A stretch of 64,000 nt of DNA, from the NCBI GenBank assembly GCA_013180625.2, contig SNVD02010473.1, positions 868,001-932,000 of the forward strand, in the 5' to 3' direction. Below are positions 39,765-52,700 of the stretch, piece after piece. Source of the stretch: Boswellia sacra (lineage: Eukaryota > Streptophyta > Magnoliopsida > Sapindales > Burseraceae). Numbering within the stretch: the stretch's first letter is position 1; every line of letters begins with the position of its first letter. A program made the position numbers and the translations under genes. The notes under the pieces were generated by a model that was not told the DNA's origin, searched no databases, and saw nothing but the letters and a program-made list of their open reading frames with translations.

Positions 39765-39900
39765 TTAAGGAGTAACACAATTCTCCCCGTTACCATACCT
39801 TGAACTGAAGCATCCTGCTCCAAATAGCTGAAAATACTCCAAACACACTGCACGAGCGCAAGTGTCCCAAGTCATTGCAATCTCTGCAAGTGACATTGGC

Positions 39901-39980
39901 TCGGGAGAGACATGCTGAGCCGTGACTTGGTCTTCGCTGATCGGGAGAGACATGCTGAGCCGTGACTTGGTCTTCGCTGA
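39901..39980 (-). repeat. 40-bp tandem duplication inside the last MED15-like exon
   Basis: Bases 39901-39940 and 39941-39980 are identical. Forty is not a multiple of three, so the second copy is read in a different frame from the first. The flanking MED15-type sequence is in frame only when both copies are present. Confidence 0.95.
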
Positions 39981-40470
39981 TAGATCTAACGACTCTTTAG
40001 CGTCACAGCTGTGCATAAAGAGCAAAATTTATGAATCAGACAATCAACCTTAGGCGGTCAAGCCTATAAAGAAATAGTTAAACTTCATGACGGTAAAAGA
40101 TTTCCAGTTATTTTCAGTCAGTCGATAGCCATCCATCCACATGTGCATTTATTCAGAAAATTATAAATGTCCCTATCAATCTGATCACTTGTGCTATGTG
40201 TGCACAGCATTTTGAATTGAATTGCCCTTTTCCAATTTGATTAAAAAAATTGAGACATATCTATCAGAAAACTATGGGTTTCCAATCTCACCTAGAGTCG
40301 AGAGTCAAACCATCTAATATTAAAGGAGAAGAATTTGGATAACCGGCAGGTACAAGCAACCGCAGGGGAAGTACCGGCTACTGTATGCAGAGGACGACAT
40401 TTATTAATCAGAAAAATTCAATAATAATAATTATAATAACAATAACAATAATAACAACAACAGAATAACA

Positions 40471-40582
40471 AAATCACAGATTATGCTAACAAAATGACTA
40501 AATCATAGATTATGCAACAACAACTAAATAACTAAATCACAGATTATGCTACCAAAATAACTAAATCATAGATTATGCTACG
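40471..40582. repeat. Tandem repeat in a MED15-like intron
   Basis: Four units start with AAATCA(C/T)AGATTATGC at about 40471, 40500, 40534 and 40563. The spacing (29, 34, 29) suggests a dimeric unit of about 63 bp. It follows an AAT/AAC-rich microsatellite at 40423-40465 and lies beside the splice donor at 40599. Confidence 0.75.
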
Positions 40583-40974
40583 TTATTATACAAACTCACG
40601 GATGAAAACCGCTGCTTCAAAATTTCATTCAGAGCCACAGCACTATAAGCACATCTGACAACTATTCCCTCATCAACATCAGGTGCAGCATCATTTTCAG
40701 TTGAATCCGAATCCAAATCTAAAATAGTTTCTAGCAACCACTTGTTTATATCTCTGATTTCATCCAATAGAGCATGATTGGCCTGCAAATAGTCAAATAC
40801 ATATCATTCCTTGTAAGAGAAGTGAGGAAGTTGAGATATGCAAATTAAAGGAATCTTTAAGACAAAAAGAAGATCATGGAAGAAAATTCCCTTGCTGCAA
40901 AAGGGTTATAATTCACCCAGAACAGTATAATTATTGGCCCCTAATAACCAATGAACTGAGATTATACCAAAAAA

Positions 40975-41097
40975 ATGCAAAGTGTCGATCCAATGGCAAA
41001 GATGAATAAGATGGATCCGCTTCTAGGAGGGGATGCTGGACGTAAGAAGTACTCTACTATTGAAGCACGGCTGCTGGTGAAAAAAATAGGAGAGCAG
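40975..41097 (+). other. Unexplained coding-like block on the plus strand
   Basis: An ATG at 40975 starts 41 codons of balanced, protein-like composition (KMDPLLGGDAGRKKYS, then IEARLLVKKIGEQ), ending at a perfect GAGCAG/GTG donor-like site. The block lies antisense within an intron of the MED15-like locus. I do not recognise it. It may be a captured exon or chance. Confidence 0.25.
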
Positions 41098-43992
41098 GTG
41101 CCTCAATTCTCTGCCTCTTTCTTCTTGAGTTTTCAGTTGAATCTAAGTGACATATTTGCAGTTGACTGCTTGAGATTTTGAGTTTCAATTAGTGAAGATG
41201 ATAAATCATGCAGGGCCATTGCCCTTATTTTACACATCATCCTTTTTTGAAAAGAGCATCCATATTGCAAGCCGACATTGCTCTTTGCACGCAAATGACA
41301 CGATACTTTAGCTGCCGAATGCTCACCAACAGTAGCTCCAGTGTCATTATAAGCTGTTCCGGCTATCAAATCAACTTCATTCATAACTGAGACAATTTCA
41401 ATGACAGATGCACTTATCGCTTCAGGTGTTAGGTAGAATATTCTACCTGGAAGAAATTTTTATTTCAAAATCAATCACATGATACTCTGTTTGCAGAGAA
41501 AGAAGAGTGTTAAACATCTCCGGTAACTCATTGTACAGTTTCGGAAACTTAATGAAAAAACATGATAAACATTTTTAAATAAAGAGTTACTTCATGGAAG
41601 AAATCATGAAAGAAAGCATAATACCACGTAGAGTCGCTACATCCATCAAATAGTAATGAAAAGTTACAGAAATTAACAAGATCTAGAGCACATAGAGCGG
41701 GTGTTGTGGGGGGGTGGAAATGGAGAAACCATACGTGCTGCTTTAATTAAGCGCTCAAGTGGCATCTTCGTAGTAGATGAATGCTGATTGCCATCCAGAC
41801 TAGTTGACTCTGAAAGAGATGCTGATTTGCCAGGCAAACAATAGGAAGGGTTTGATTTAGAAAATTGTTTTTGGTATCAACCTGGGTCAAGGCAAAAGTT
41901 GTTTGAGGGAGCCCAAAATATTCTGGAATTGATATTGGAGAAGCAATAGATGGGTACTCCTCATTGCCTGATGTTTTTGTCAATAGAGTTGAGGCAGTTG
42001 AAGTAGAAGCTGCTTTTGTTGGTGAACTAACAGAATGCAATAGAATCTCAGGTTTTGCAAGAGGTGACAGCAAATCAAAATTTGGTTGGTCAGTCTGAGC
42101 AGAATGCTTACGTGTTGTTTGAGAAGAACTGCTGATGAGGTATAATTGGCCGAAGCACACCTGAAGTGGCAACTGGCTGGATATTTTTCATCAGCATCTG
42201 TTGCATTTTCTGCTGAGTCAAATTTGGCTGAATATGCTGCTTGAAGTTTTGTAGCTGCATCATTTGGTGTTTCAACTGTTGCTGGTATGAGTTATGTGAA
42301 AATATATGAGATTGACCACCAGATGGGTGAAGAAGTTGAGTTTGTTGCTGAACAAAATATGAATTGGACTGTTGAAGGATATAAAGAAACATAATCCTTG
42401 TCTCCTGGAAGAATTCAAAGCTTGACTTGGAGAATTGAACACTACCTCTTCGCAACATTGATAATAAGTCAATCAATTTCCTCGCTTGGTATCTTAGAAC
42501 TTCTGCCTGTGGTGACTGCAGAAAGTAATGATGGTCGAGAAAAAATAAATAAATAAAGGCAAGATAAGTTGAATCAATCAGCCAGAGATCAGTGGCAAAC
42601 ATTAATGGAGGAGATGAAACATCAGAAAGCTCATATACCACTCGACAAGTCACATTCCATGAATCACATAACTCGTTCAACCTTGGTAATAACTGTCTCA
42701 ACCTTGGTACATACTCCACCTTAAGGGACTGAAGCTACAAAAGAACGTAATTAAATACTATTTAAAAACCTCAAACACCTTGTCTTAAATTAAAAAACGA
42801 CTTTGAAGATGTTTCAAAGGTTTTTAATTAAGGAAAAATTGAAAAAGCGCATAGAGCACCTCTACTTTCCGAAATACTAACATCAAACATGTTTTCATTA
42901 TTTAATTATATATTTTTAATTGGATAAATTTCAACAACCTGCCCTAAGGTTTCCCAAAATCCCATGCTATCCCTTATGGCCTGGACAATACTCAACGACC
43001 TCCTCTACTGTCTACAAATGTTTTTTTCATATATAAGCTTGTCACTATTGAATTGACTAACTTAACCTAGACATTGAGAAAACACCCTGCAAAATAACAT
43101 GATCCAAAAATAATACTATAATAATTCAATCCATTTTTTCATTTTCTCTTTTATTAATTTTATACTCATACATTTAAAAGCACAAATAATGTTCTATGTA
43201 ATATATTTGAGTATCACACCAATAACCATATAAAGGCAGTAATGCATTGTAAATATCTTCTGGATTTACATACAAGATTTACTTATCTCACAACTAATGA
43301 AATTTTGGCAAAACTAAAAGAAATGTGCATGATTTATTTTCCCTTAGATAGAAAACCCTTTTCAAACATTGTACAAATAAAAAGGATGCCACACCATTGT
43401 CTGAAAATTGAATACTCAAGACCTATAATTCTAAAACAAAATAGACCACACCAGAAATTCTGCGCAGCCTTAGCCTTCTAACGTGGATTGGAAGAGGATG
43501 AAGCAACATTGCAACCATTTGACTGATCCATTTGCATCATTAGTTTATTTATTATCTGTAAATAATTATCCTGAGCAACAAAGAACACAATCAATAGGCA
43601 ATAAAATTCAACCAATGTACTGAAATATAGCCATGTATAGGCATCACTTTTATCAGCTGTGACTATATAACTACCCTGGGAACGCAAACAATTTTAATTA
43701 ACACTCACACAAAACTTAACGAGCAAACTCAAGGGATCAAAATAAGCAGTGTGCCAACTCATGCACATATATGGATTATAAAGAAAATTTTGTCAAATTT
43801 CATCATAAAATCAGAGAAAGACGGACATGGAGAGTGAGAGACATATCAATGGAGGGAAAAGAAACAATATGGAGCTCCAGCTGACATCAGGTCCTAAAAC
43901 GCCATATTACAACTGAACATTTTATTGCCCCATCTACCAATCCTTGATTTGATTTTAATCATCATTTTCTTTTTGATGCATGTCCTAGGATT

Positions 43993-44111
43993 CCATAAAA
44001 GTAGTCTACTCAGGAGTTGATGTCATAAAGAAATTGCAACTATTCCTGGAAAGAATGAAGTTTAATTCTGATCAGAAAAAACTGCATGAAGATTGCTCAA
44101 TATTTACCAAG
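43993..44111 (+). other. Second unexplained coding-like block on the plus strand
   Basis: An open stretch reads VDVIKKLQLFLERMKF, then NSDQKKLHEDCSIFTK, and stops at an AAG/GTTTTC donor-like site. Composition is that of an amphipathic helical protein. It lies antisense in a MED15-like intron, on the same strand as the block at 40975. No family is recognised. Confidence 0.25.
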
Positions 44112-45227
44112 GTTTTCATCTCTCATTTAGTTATTATTTCTTTACTCACTTTCAAATTGGTTTGTGCCCTGCTTCTACTGATTATATGCATGCTCCTACA
44201 GTACTATGACACATATAACCTAATTTGATTCTCCTAAAATCCCATTCATGTTGATATCTCTTTTTAATCAATGTTATGATTAAGATGATAGATATTTGTT
44301 TTGCATGAGGCACTTGTAAATCTCAAACCATATGCATCCAAGTTTCTAAATATTGAATTCTGATCAGACCCTTTTTGAGCTTCAGATGTTTAAATCACTA
44401 AATATTAAATGATGAGGTAGAAATTCTCTCTGAAAATGCCAATAGGTACTTTAAGAAAAGCAGGAGTTTTTAAACATCAACTAACTATCATATGTCAAGA
44501 TGTTATATTGCAAAACAAACAACTAATTTCCTTTAAATGAAAACTATAAACAGTTGTACACATATCCTTGAAAGAAAGTGACGTTTTAATTTACAAATTA
44601 TTGAAAGAAAAAAGACAAAATGAGGCAGAAGGAAAACTAGAAAGGGAGGAAGTGGGGAAAACCAACTATCCATAGCTATATCAACTTAATCATATCCACA
44701 TGACTTGACATTTCTACACAAAAATAATCCGTTTTGTTATTCTAAATCGTTAAATTCTATTCTGGGTAATGGAGAACTTGTTATCTAAACTCTTAGTTTC
44801 TAGAGTTTCTATTTAATTTAAGCGAGAAAATAAAATCCTTTTCTATTCTTTTAGTAACCAATTTAGGTATTGGATTCCATTGAACTCATGACTAGAGGAT
44901 AATGATTGGCTGAGTAAATGCTTCCACCAGGGGTTGGAGAGCAAGTGAAATGACCAGAAAATTTGGTTTATAGAGTCTAATCAAGATTGAAAACTTAGGT
45001 TTTATCTCAGTTCAAGAAGAATTTGAGCAAACCTAAAGCTCAGCTCAAGTAGCAGTATAGTATTCAAGGTTTTCATTTATTTTTTATGGTAGTAGTTATT
45101 GATAGTACAATTTATATTTATGACAAATATGCAATAACATTACATATAAATTGGAATGTTATCAAGCTTACTAAAGGAGCCTCAACTCAAGGCCAATCTG
45201 CATTTGTTCATAAATCAATCAAGATGA

Positions 45228-45396
45228 ATGGAATTTTTTTTTCTAGCCCCGCCCTTCTTCTTAACCAAACAAAAACAAAGGCAAGATATATTATGTTATA
45301 TCAGTATTACTTTGCTTTATCGACACCCAAATGGAATTTTTTCCCAGGAATATCTTTCTTCTTAACCAAACAAAAGCAAAGGCAAGAGATAAGGTA
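45228..45396. repeat. Diverged tandem duplication of about 104 bp
   Basis: TTCTTCTTAACCAAACAAAA with following CAAAGGCAAGA occurs at about 45257-45286 and again near 45357-45387, each preceded by a TGGAATTTTTT run. It lies in an intron of the MED15-like locus. Confidence 0.6.
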
Positions 45397-46044
45397 TCTT
45401 CAAATGGTGCAAAAGTAAACTCCTCTCCTAGGGATTAACAGCAAAAAAAATTGCAATGAATTTACAGTTAATAACCTCAGAAAGAATGCTAATAGTAAAT
45501 ATTAACTTATTAAAAAAAAAAAAACTGCAGACTGTGATTTATTAGCAAATAGTTGACCTTTGTAGTTGCATTACAGAATGCAAATTTCTCAGGTTGCAAA
45601 CACATTTTAGTCATCTGGCATGCCGCACATGCAGCATCTTGAGCAGGTAACTTGCTCCTCATCAAACTCACTCTGTCATTCGTAACAACAGAAATTTACC
45701 AAGAGATTAATCTTTATTTAAGTTCACTTCGAAGTTATGAACAATAAATTTTTGTTCTTAAAAGAAAATACTCTTAGTGATTTAACCAATGAGGACCATC
45801 AGATAAAGAGAAGGTAATCCTAATTAATGAATCATAATAGACCAATATGAGAACTACCCAACAATATATGAAATAAATTTTTTCCTTACAATAACATCTA
45901 AGTTAATACAATAACCTAGCAACCAGGGGAGGATAATAATCTTGGATCAAGTTAGTTCAAAATGGGGCAAAGTTTATTCAATATTTCAATCCCTTCGTAT
46001 CATAATTCGAGTGACACCCGAAAATAATAATATTAATACATATA

Positions 46045-46205
46045 CAAACTTTCTATCCAAACTTAGTTATATAAACTAACATGGCATGATATTAGACAAG
46101 TAAATGTTAATAATAAATGTTGTGATAGTCATATAATGATAATGTCATATCATTTTGTACAAATAAACAAATATGCTTGTATAAGTAATTTGTAAGTTTA
46201 TATTA
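46045..46205. repeat. MITE-like dispersed repeat, copy 2
   Basis: The order of motifs is the same as at 10655-10830: TATATAAACTAACATGGCAT, GTTAATAATAAAT, TTTTGTACAAATAAA and TTGTATAAGTAATTTG. It lies in the first intron of the MED15-like locus. Exact ends are unclear. Confidence 0.4.
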
Positions 46206-46628
46206 AAAAAAATGGAAATATACAATCAAATAAATAAATAAAGATTAAGTTGAAATCCAGGAATTTAACCCGCACACGTTTACTTGACTTGAGAAAAGAC
46301 TCTGGATTTTTTGACGATTCAACAGGGAATTTGGTTGTGTTGTGCGTTGTTAGACAAAAAAAAAAAAAAAAAAAGGCTTAAATGCTTCAAAAACAACTTC
46401 TTCATCAGCTCGGAACTCCAGTCCAAACTAAGAAGAATAACAAACACATGCAGATATGCCAAGAATTCACAATTCAAGTGCCAAGAAAGCAAAAAAACTG
46501 ATTTCTTAAAAGAAATTTTATAATCTTTTTACAATTCTCTGTCTCATATCTAGCTTGACTTCGGCTCTCCAGTCGTCGGTCTCCTCTTTGACTTCAATCT
46601 TCATAGTTCTACCATTACTTTGCTCCAT

Positions 46629-47546
46629 TAAAACTCTGCCACAAGAAAGGGAAAACAAATATGAAATTTTACTTTATAATAAAATGAATTGACAATTACA
46701 TTATCGATTTGATTCATTTTATTACCTGAATATATGTGTTTGAAGATTTCCGGGTAGATGCGAAAGAATGAAATGTGATGGAGATTTTTGTAGAGTGAGA
46801 GAGAGAGTTGGAGAGGGAAAGTGTGTGGGTGACTTGCAAGGGAAGTTTAAGTTATGCTGACGATACAAGGAGTTTGTGTTGGAGAAAAGAAAACAAGCGA
46901 AATGTTCCTGAGCCGCGTTTACGTCCCGGATTGGGCTTTTTTATTTCTTTTAACGAGTCACTTAATCGATAATTGCGCAAATAGCTAAATTTAAAGGGGG
47001 AGGCTTTGAAATTTAATAGGTTTTATTTTTCATTGTCTAATCAACCTTGATAAGTGACTTACTTATAGGAGTAATATTTCGTATATAATCAAGTTGTATA
47101 ACATAATTTATCTAATTTAATGTGACACAAATTTATTGAATAAGTAAAAATAAAAAGCTAATATAAGAATATTTTTATCTTTGAAGTTAAATTTCGTTAG
47201 ACAATTAAGAAATTATTAAAATTTAGGTAATAATATTATAATTTTATATTTTACGTCAGTAATATTTCATAATGTAACTAAAATTTTTGTAAACCTACGC
47301 ATAAACTTTCTCATAAATGTGTCTAAGTCTCCAAATTCTACTTATCCCCAAATGGGCTCTAAGAAGCATCTAAATATATATCGTTGCTTCAATCAAATTC
47401 CTTTGCATTCCGCAGATCATTTCATTTATATAAACAAATTAATAATTAATGACAAAAAAAAGGCAAAAAGCAAAAGACTGAAAATAATAATTAATGACAC
47501 TATGACAGTCATATGAAAACTAAACACAAAACAAAAGCTTGGAAAA
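46629..47546. other. Upstream region of the MED15-like locus and intergenic sequence
   Basis: A CATATATTCAG/GTAATA donor near 46725 (minus strand) and an acceptor near 46640 define a probable short leader intron. A GA/CT-rich leader lies at 46790-46830. From 46980 the sequence is AT-rich, with no gene, and ends in the 3' UTR of the zinc-finger gene. Confidence 0.5.
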
Positions 47547-48350
47547 TTAGAGGCTGAGTGACAAGTTGGGCCTAGGCCCTGCAGGTTGTTCAGCTCCCTG
47601 ATTCCCAAAGTAGCCATTTGATGATCCCCTGAAGCTCCCTTGTCCTGGAATTGCAATCTTCTTGTTAGTTGCGGCTTCTGAATCTGTAAGCATAGAGCTT
47701 CCAAACCACCCACATGGAGCCTTACGCTTGATGTCAATACTTTCCAGTGGTTTAACTTGAAACACTCCACCACCAGGAAACCAATAATCATCTGCTCGTT
47801 TCACTTTCATGGAGAATTGTGGCTTAGACCATGGAGGTAATGCATGAAATGGTTTATGAATCATGGAGTGCATGTTAACCCCTAGAGGTCTGTCAAAAGG
47901 GCCATGAAGATTCCCATGATTGTAGAAGCCTGCTGCAGCCATGGCTGGATATGGGTAAAAATGATTAGCTACTTGGCCTAAACTGACCAGATTGTCTACT
48001 CTATTTTCTCTTTTCAGAGCTGCCCGTTCTCTTCTATGGGCATTCTGGTGCCCCCCTAACGCTTGACAGTTTGTGAACTTTTTGTTACAATACTTGCAGG
48101 TGAAGAGTTTCATGTTCCCTACCTTCTCTGCGTGGCTCTTAATAGAGGATTTCAACACCATCGGAGAGTCTGTGTCAATAATGTCCAATAAATTAAGCTC
48201 TAGCTTGCATTCAGGATGATCAAGCTCAGTACTGGAAAGCTTTAAGTCCAGTGAGTGATCTACTTCTCCACACGCTAAAATGGCTGATTCTTCAACCTTT
48301 CCATTCATTTTCTTGTTTTCAATGTGATCTTTGCATGAAGCCCTTGACAT
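47547..48350 (-). CDS. Single-finger C2H2 zinc-finger transcription factor (EAR-repressor type)
   Basis: This intronless gene encodes 267 residues. One plant-type finger spans residues 85-105: C85, C88, H101 and H105, with the QALGGH core that contacts DNA. A DLKLS-type EAR motif lies before the finger (SLDLKLS, residues 33-39), a second leucine-rich patch at 49-55 (KLELNLL), and LSLSL at the very C-terminus. EAR motifs recruit TOPLESS co-repressors, so a nuclear repressor is expected. The layout is that of the Arabidopsis ZFP1-8/KNUCKLES group, which acts in trichome, floral and hormone development; I cannot name the exact member. The start is the first ATG (48350); a second in-frame ATG is at 48308. 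The protein between finger and C-terminus is rich in His, Pro and Gly. Confidence 0.92.
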   Translation of the reverse strand: MSRASCKDHIENKKMNGKVEESAILACGEVDHSLDLKLSSTELDHPECKLELNLLDIIDTDSPMVLKSSIKSHAEKVGNMKLFTCKYCNKKFTNCQALGGHQNAHRRERAALKRENRVDNLVSLGQVANHFYPYPAMAAAGFYNHGNLHGPFDRPLGVNMHSMIHKPFHALPPWSKPQFSMKVKRADDYWFPGGGVFQVKPLESIDIKRKAPCGWFGSSMLTDSEAATNKKIAIPGQGSFRGSSNGYFGNQGAEQPAGPRPNLSLSL

Positions 48351-49710
48351 TAATATATAATCTTGAATATAGACAACTTTTGAAACTTTATCAGTTGTGA
48401 TTGGACTCCTGGAGATGAAGAAAAGGAAAGGATGGGATTTATGGAAAGCCAAGTAATATTGAATCTTCACTATATGGTAGGATATCTCAACAGAAGTTAT
48501 TACATATTTGCATGGCCTTGAAATGGTAAGATAATAAAAGAAAAACCAAGTTGATGAGGTAGTTTTGAGTGCTCTTGAACAACAATCTTCAAATATATCA
48601 TCTTACAACTCATCAGACTGAATCTAAACAAGATTATGAACTTTGAAGATTAGTTTCTATGCATAGAGATTAGATGAAATTAATAGATCAAACTTTACAA
48701 CGATTCATACACAGATGAGTCTAATATCCTTATGTATACAATGAAACGTCTTCCATAACATTGTCTAAGTACACTTATTTATCGAGACTTTTTAATTATT
48801 AATTATTATAGTATTAGAAAACTGAATGCAGAGTATATTTTACCATATGTAGTATCATTCTCTATGTACACAATATAAAGTTTAATTATATATCTAGTGA
48901 AAATTATGTATGTAGTGAGTTTGGTAATAGTATTTTTGTCAGTTTCTGTAAACTTAATTCAGATTCTTAAGAAGTGGATCATAAAGCACTGCAAATCACG
49001 AGATGAAAACATATTGCTCACTCTTTCTAGGTTTTCGATATGTGAACTTATAAATTATGTGTTCGGATGTACTTAATCATGTAACTCTTTATTAGGAGAT
49101 TGCATTTAATTAATGCTCAATCATTTTTTTTAATTTCATTTATTTGATTCAGACTTCATACATAAGCAGAAGTGTTTGTATACTAATATGTTTATAATCA
49201 TAGACAAACTTGAAATTAATAATCAATCCCATATTAATGGCAGGGGATGTATTTAATTATTTTTAAAACGTCAGGGGGTGTATACATCCTTCTGAAATAT
49301 GTGGTGGTATGGTAGAATTCAGTTGAATCTCAAGAGGGGTAAGTGATAATATCTCTAAATAATGGTGTAAAATCTTAACTGCAGTAGTAAGAACATGCAT
49401 TTATTTTTCAGTTGTGAAGATCTGATAACTGTTCTAATACAAATACAGATTATTGCCCACATAGAACATAGATGATATAATGGTGTTTAAGAATAGCCAG
49501 AGTTGTTTGTCATATAAATTTTATTGCAAATGAATTGAATTACATGTTCAAGTCTTCCCCAAATATAGGAAATCAATCAAATGAATAATAACTTGCACAA
49601 GAATCAGAGAAGAAAAATATACATAAACTTCTACACCATGCGAATTTTAGGCTTGACTGCGCTGATAGCTTGCACTCAAGAGTTGAAAATAATAGAACTC
49701 TGTCTCTGGC
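48351..49710. other. Intergenic region
   Basis: The part nearest 48351 is the promoter and leader of the zinc-finger gene; the part nearest 49710 is the 3' UTR of the kinase-PP2C gene. Positions 49230-49350 carry G-rich patches (CAGGGGATGTAT, CAGGGGGTGTATAC) like the ends of inverted-repeat elements elsewhere in this window, but no partner end was found. Confidence 0.45.
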
Positions 49711-52700
49711 CTAGTATACTCTCTCAGCTGTAGATACCGGCCGCAGGAAAACAACAATGACTGTGATATTATCTTTGCTTCCACGCTCTGCAGCTTCTGT
49801 TGCCAGTCTCTTGGAGCACATTCCTGGCTCTTTGACAGTGTCCCTGATTATGCTCACAACCTCTGCATTGCTCACAACATCCCAGAGTCCATCACTAGCC
49901 ATTACCTGACAATCAATTTCACATTAGTTCTTGCCAAAAGAAGAAAAAGGAAAATATACTTTTCTTTTTAGGGTGAATGCAAGATTTCATAACCCAGACA
50001 TGGAAGAAACATTGTACTCCCCATGTTACACTTAACGTCGCTTCATATTTATCAACTTATCCAAAATTCTACTTTGTAAGTTATGTCGCAGGGGTCAAGT
50101 ATCTTATATTAAGGCTTGAGCTCTAACATTTAGAAAATACACAAGCATATATGAAAACTTCAATGTTAATGTACCGATATCCAACAACATAATAGTCCTT
50201 ACCAGGAATTCGTCCTCCGCTGACAGTGTAGTTTCAGTTATCTCAGGTTCTGCAGTCACGGCAGGTTTCAGATCATCATCACCAATGGAGCGAGTGACCT
50301 GTTAAAAATAAATAAGTGATTATTAACAAAACAGTTGAACTCTTTAAGTTAAAAAAAAAATTGTAAAAAAAAATCTCACACAGACTTTCACATTAATGAA
50401 GAAAAGAAACCCAAAGCGGATTAGCAAAGGAAAAATAAAGACCTATCAAGTTTCTGACCAAACTGAATCTTCTATAAAACATCTCACTCCACCTCTCTAC
50501 AGAACAGTTTACAGATATTTTAGGGAACTTTAAATTTCATTTACCGGTTCAGATTAAATGACTAATAAATTATATGGAATAATCATTCAGATTAAATATC
50601 ACACTTTCTAGGTATTTAATTGATTTACAGTGAAGGTTCTAGACTTCTAGGGTATACATTGAGGTATCATCAAATTGTTTGTCTCTTGGAAGGAAGAAGA
50701 AATAGCAACTACATGCCTTCTCATTTCAGCCATATCCATCTGCAAATCAGCAATACATATTATCTCTCAAAATATTGCTATTACCTAAGATGTATATAGA
50801 AAAAAAGAAAATGATCCAAAATAAAATGCCAAGTACCACAGATAAATGCTGCTAGTCACAGGCTAATAACAATGTGCCAGAAATAATTGGTGTGAATTCA
50901 TGAGTTGCAAGTCAACAAGCTTTATCATAATAATTTTTTTTTTGGGTTAATAATTACAAAAAAAAGAAATGCCAACATTGACAAACTTTCAGGTCCCTTA
51001 CTGCAAATGTGACTTTCGATAATAATAAGGAAAGATATTTTTAACAATGAAAGAGCTAAAAAACTAATTTGCTTAAAGAAACAGCATTTATGCCACTCAT
51101 ATATCTTAGAAGGTAAAGAGGATAACCTGGAGTGCAGCAGGACCAACCCTCCAAGTATCAACTTGCCATTTAACTTGTCCTCCTGCACCAACAACACGTT
51201 CCCTCTCCTCAATGCAGCTTGCAACATGATCCTGGCATGTTGAAGTCAATTAGCTTTAGATTGGTAAGACCTAATGATAAGCCACTGGACAATATATGAT
51301 TAAGCCAGTCCCGGCTCACCCTACTTAGAGCAAAAGCATGACCACCCCGACAAAGAATTGCTCTACAATCTCCTGCATTAGCAATAAAAAGTCTATTTCT
51401 AACTATTAAAGCAGCAACAGCGGTGCAACCCGGATGCCAGTCTTTCTGAACAACTCTTTTGGATTTACGATAAGAATCAAGCTCATCTCTAAAAACGACA
51501 TCTGTCCTAACAAATGCTTCCAACAGTGCATCAGCAGGGCTGCATTAATTCATTGAAATTGATTACTTAAAGTACAAATATAACATATAGAAGGATTGAA
51601 GAGGAGAAAACCTCAGAGCAAGAGAAACCTGTTTGCAGAACCTAAATTTTGCAAAAATCTTGGTAAAGCTCGTGCTGAAAACTCAGCCGCTGCTGAGCCT
51701 GCATAAGAATATCCATTGTATTATAATGTGATCAAGAATTAAAGTTAGGTGTACTTGCACAGAGAAATTCAATGAGAAAGTAGAAAATATGGACACATGT
51801 CAAATTTTGTTTTTCAGAAGACAAGTTAAAAATAAATTAAAAAATAAATAATCAAGTTATCACTTTAGAAGTAATTTAAAAAAAAAACGTCATGGATCAG
51901 TCTCATGTGACGTTCACCACTTCAAAGCCTACAACTGACTATTAGAATGCATCCTCAGTGCTAAAAGTCGACATTAAGCATACCTCTGTGACCATCAAAG
52001 ATGCCAAAAACATGGATATCCTTTTCATTGCACAAATGGGGGATGAGGAAGTGTGTGTCCTCCATAGTCTCTCTTCTGCCACATGTAGCAAAGGACCCCC
52101 AAGAAAGTACTGGATGGTAACCCGAAGCATCATTTGTCGATTGAAGCCAAATTCTCACATCAGAATTAGCTGCATGAGGAGCAATCTTGGAGGAATGTTC
52201 CCCTTGAGTAGACCAGTTAACACTCTCCTGATAGGTGTGAACATTATTGAGCTCACCATCATCAGAAAAAGAAGCTTTGCCAGAGAACAGATCTTCTTCC
52301 CTCACACTTGATCTATTTTTCAAAATTAAATCAAGTTCCATAACTATATCCGAAAATGAAGGCCTGTTATCAGGATTTGAATCCCAACACCTCCGTATCA
52401 AGGACAGTAAACTGGCTGGTACAGCTGACTCATGACTAGCAAGAACAGGTCGCAATCCATCAGAAACCACAGCTGCAGTAAGTTGCTGCTCCGTATAATT
52501 CATCTCCAGAACTGTATGGGCCTGCAAGTAGTGAATAATGCATCAATAAGTGACCACAGGCTTCACAGAATCACAAGAAAAATTTATAACAGTTGCACGG
52601 ATATCATATTCTGAATAGGGAACATGCTGGGCACAGACACCCACAAACTGATATCATATTCTGATATCATATGTTTTGGAACTAAGAATAAGAATTAGAA

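Larger units (their letters stand above)
39765..46628 (-). pseudogene. MED15-like Mediator subunit gene (KIX domain), apparently degenerate
   Basis: MED15 is a Mediator tail subunit whose KIX domain binds activators. The KIX domain is split over 46628-46533 (DDWRAEVKLDMRQRI), about 45685-45561 (LMRSKLPAQ to ATTK) and 43570-43483 (DNYLQIINKLMMQM). A glutamine-rich middle follows from about 42720 to 41715. Next come 41446 down to about 41200 (SASVIEIVSVMNEVDLIAG), 40782-40600 (ANHALLDEIRDIN), 40377-40292 (PLRLLVPAGYPN) and 40008-39765, ending in the MED15 C-terminal block (MSLAEIAMTWDTCARAV). Breaks: the first and second KIX exons do not join in phase, the middle region changes frame near 42110 and again near 41860, and the 41446 exon has no clear donor. 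The last four exon boundaries are clean. It could be a decaying paralog, a fast-evolving gene with unseen introns, or sequence error. A non-coding leader exon probably ends at the donor near 46725. Confidence 0.6.

Noticed and set aside
45610..45670. Cys-rich C-terminal exon (CSRCCMCGMPDD then stop) on the minus strand
   Set aside because: The neighbouring frame of the same DNA aligns with the second part of the MED15 KIX domain and joins the next exon in phase, so this reading is probably an out-of-frame effect.
48351..48470. N-terminal extension of the zinc-finger protein
   Set aside because: The extension would start at GTG; the first ATG is at 48350.
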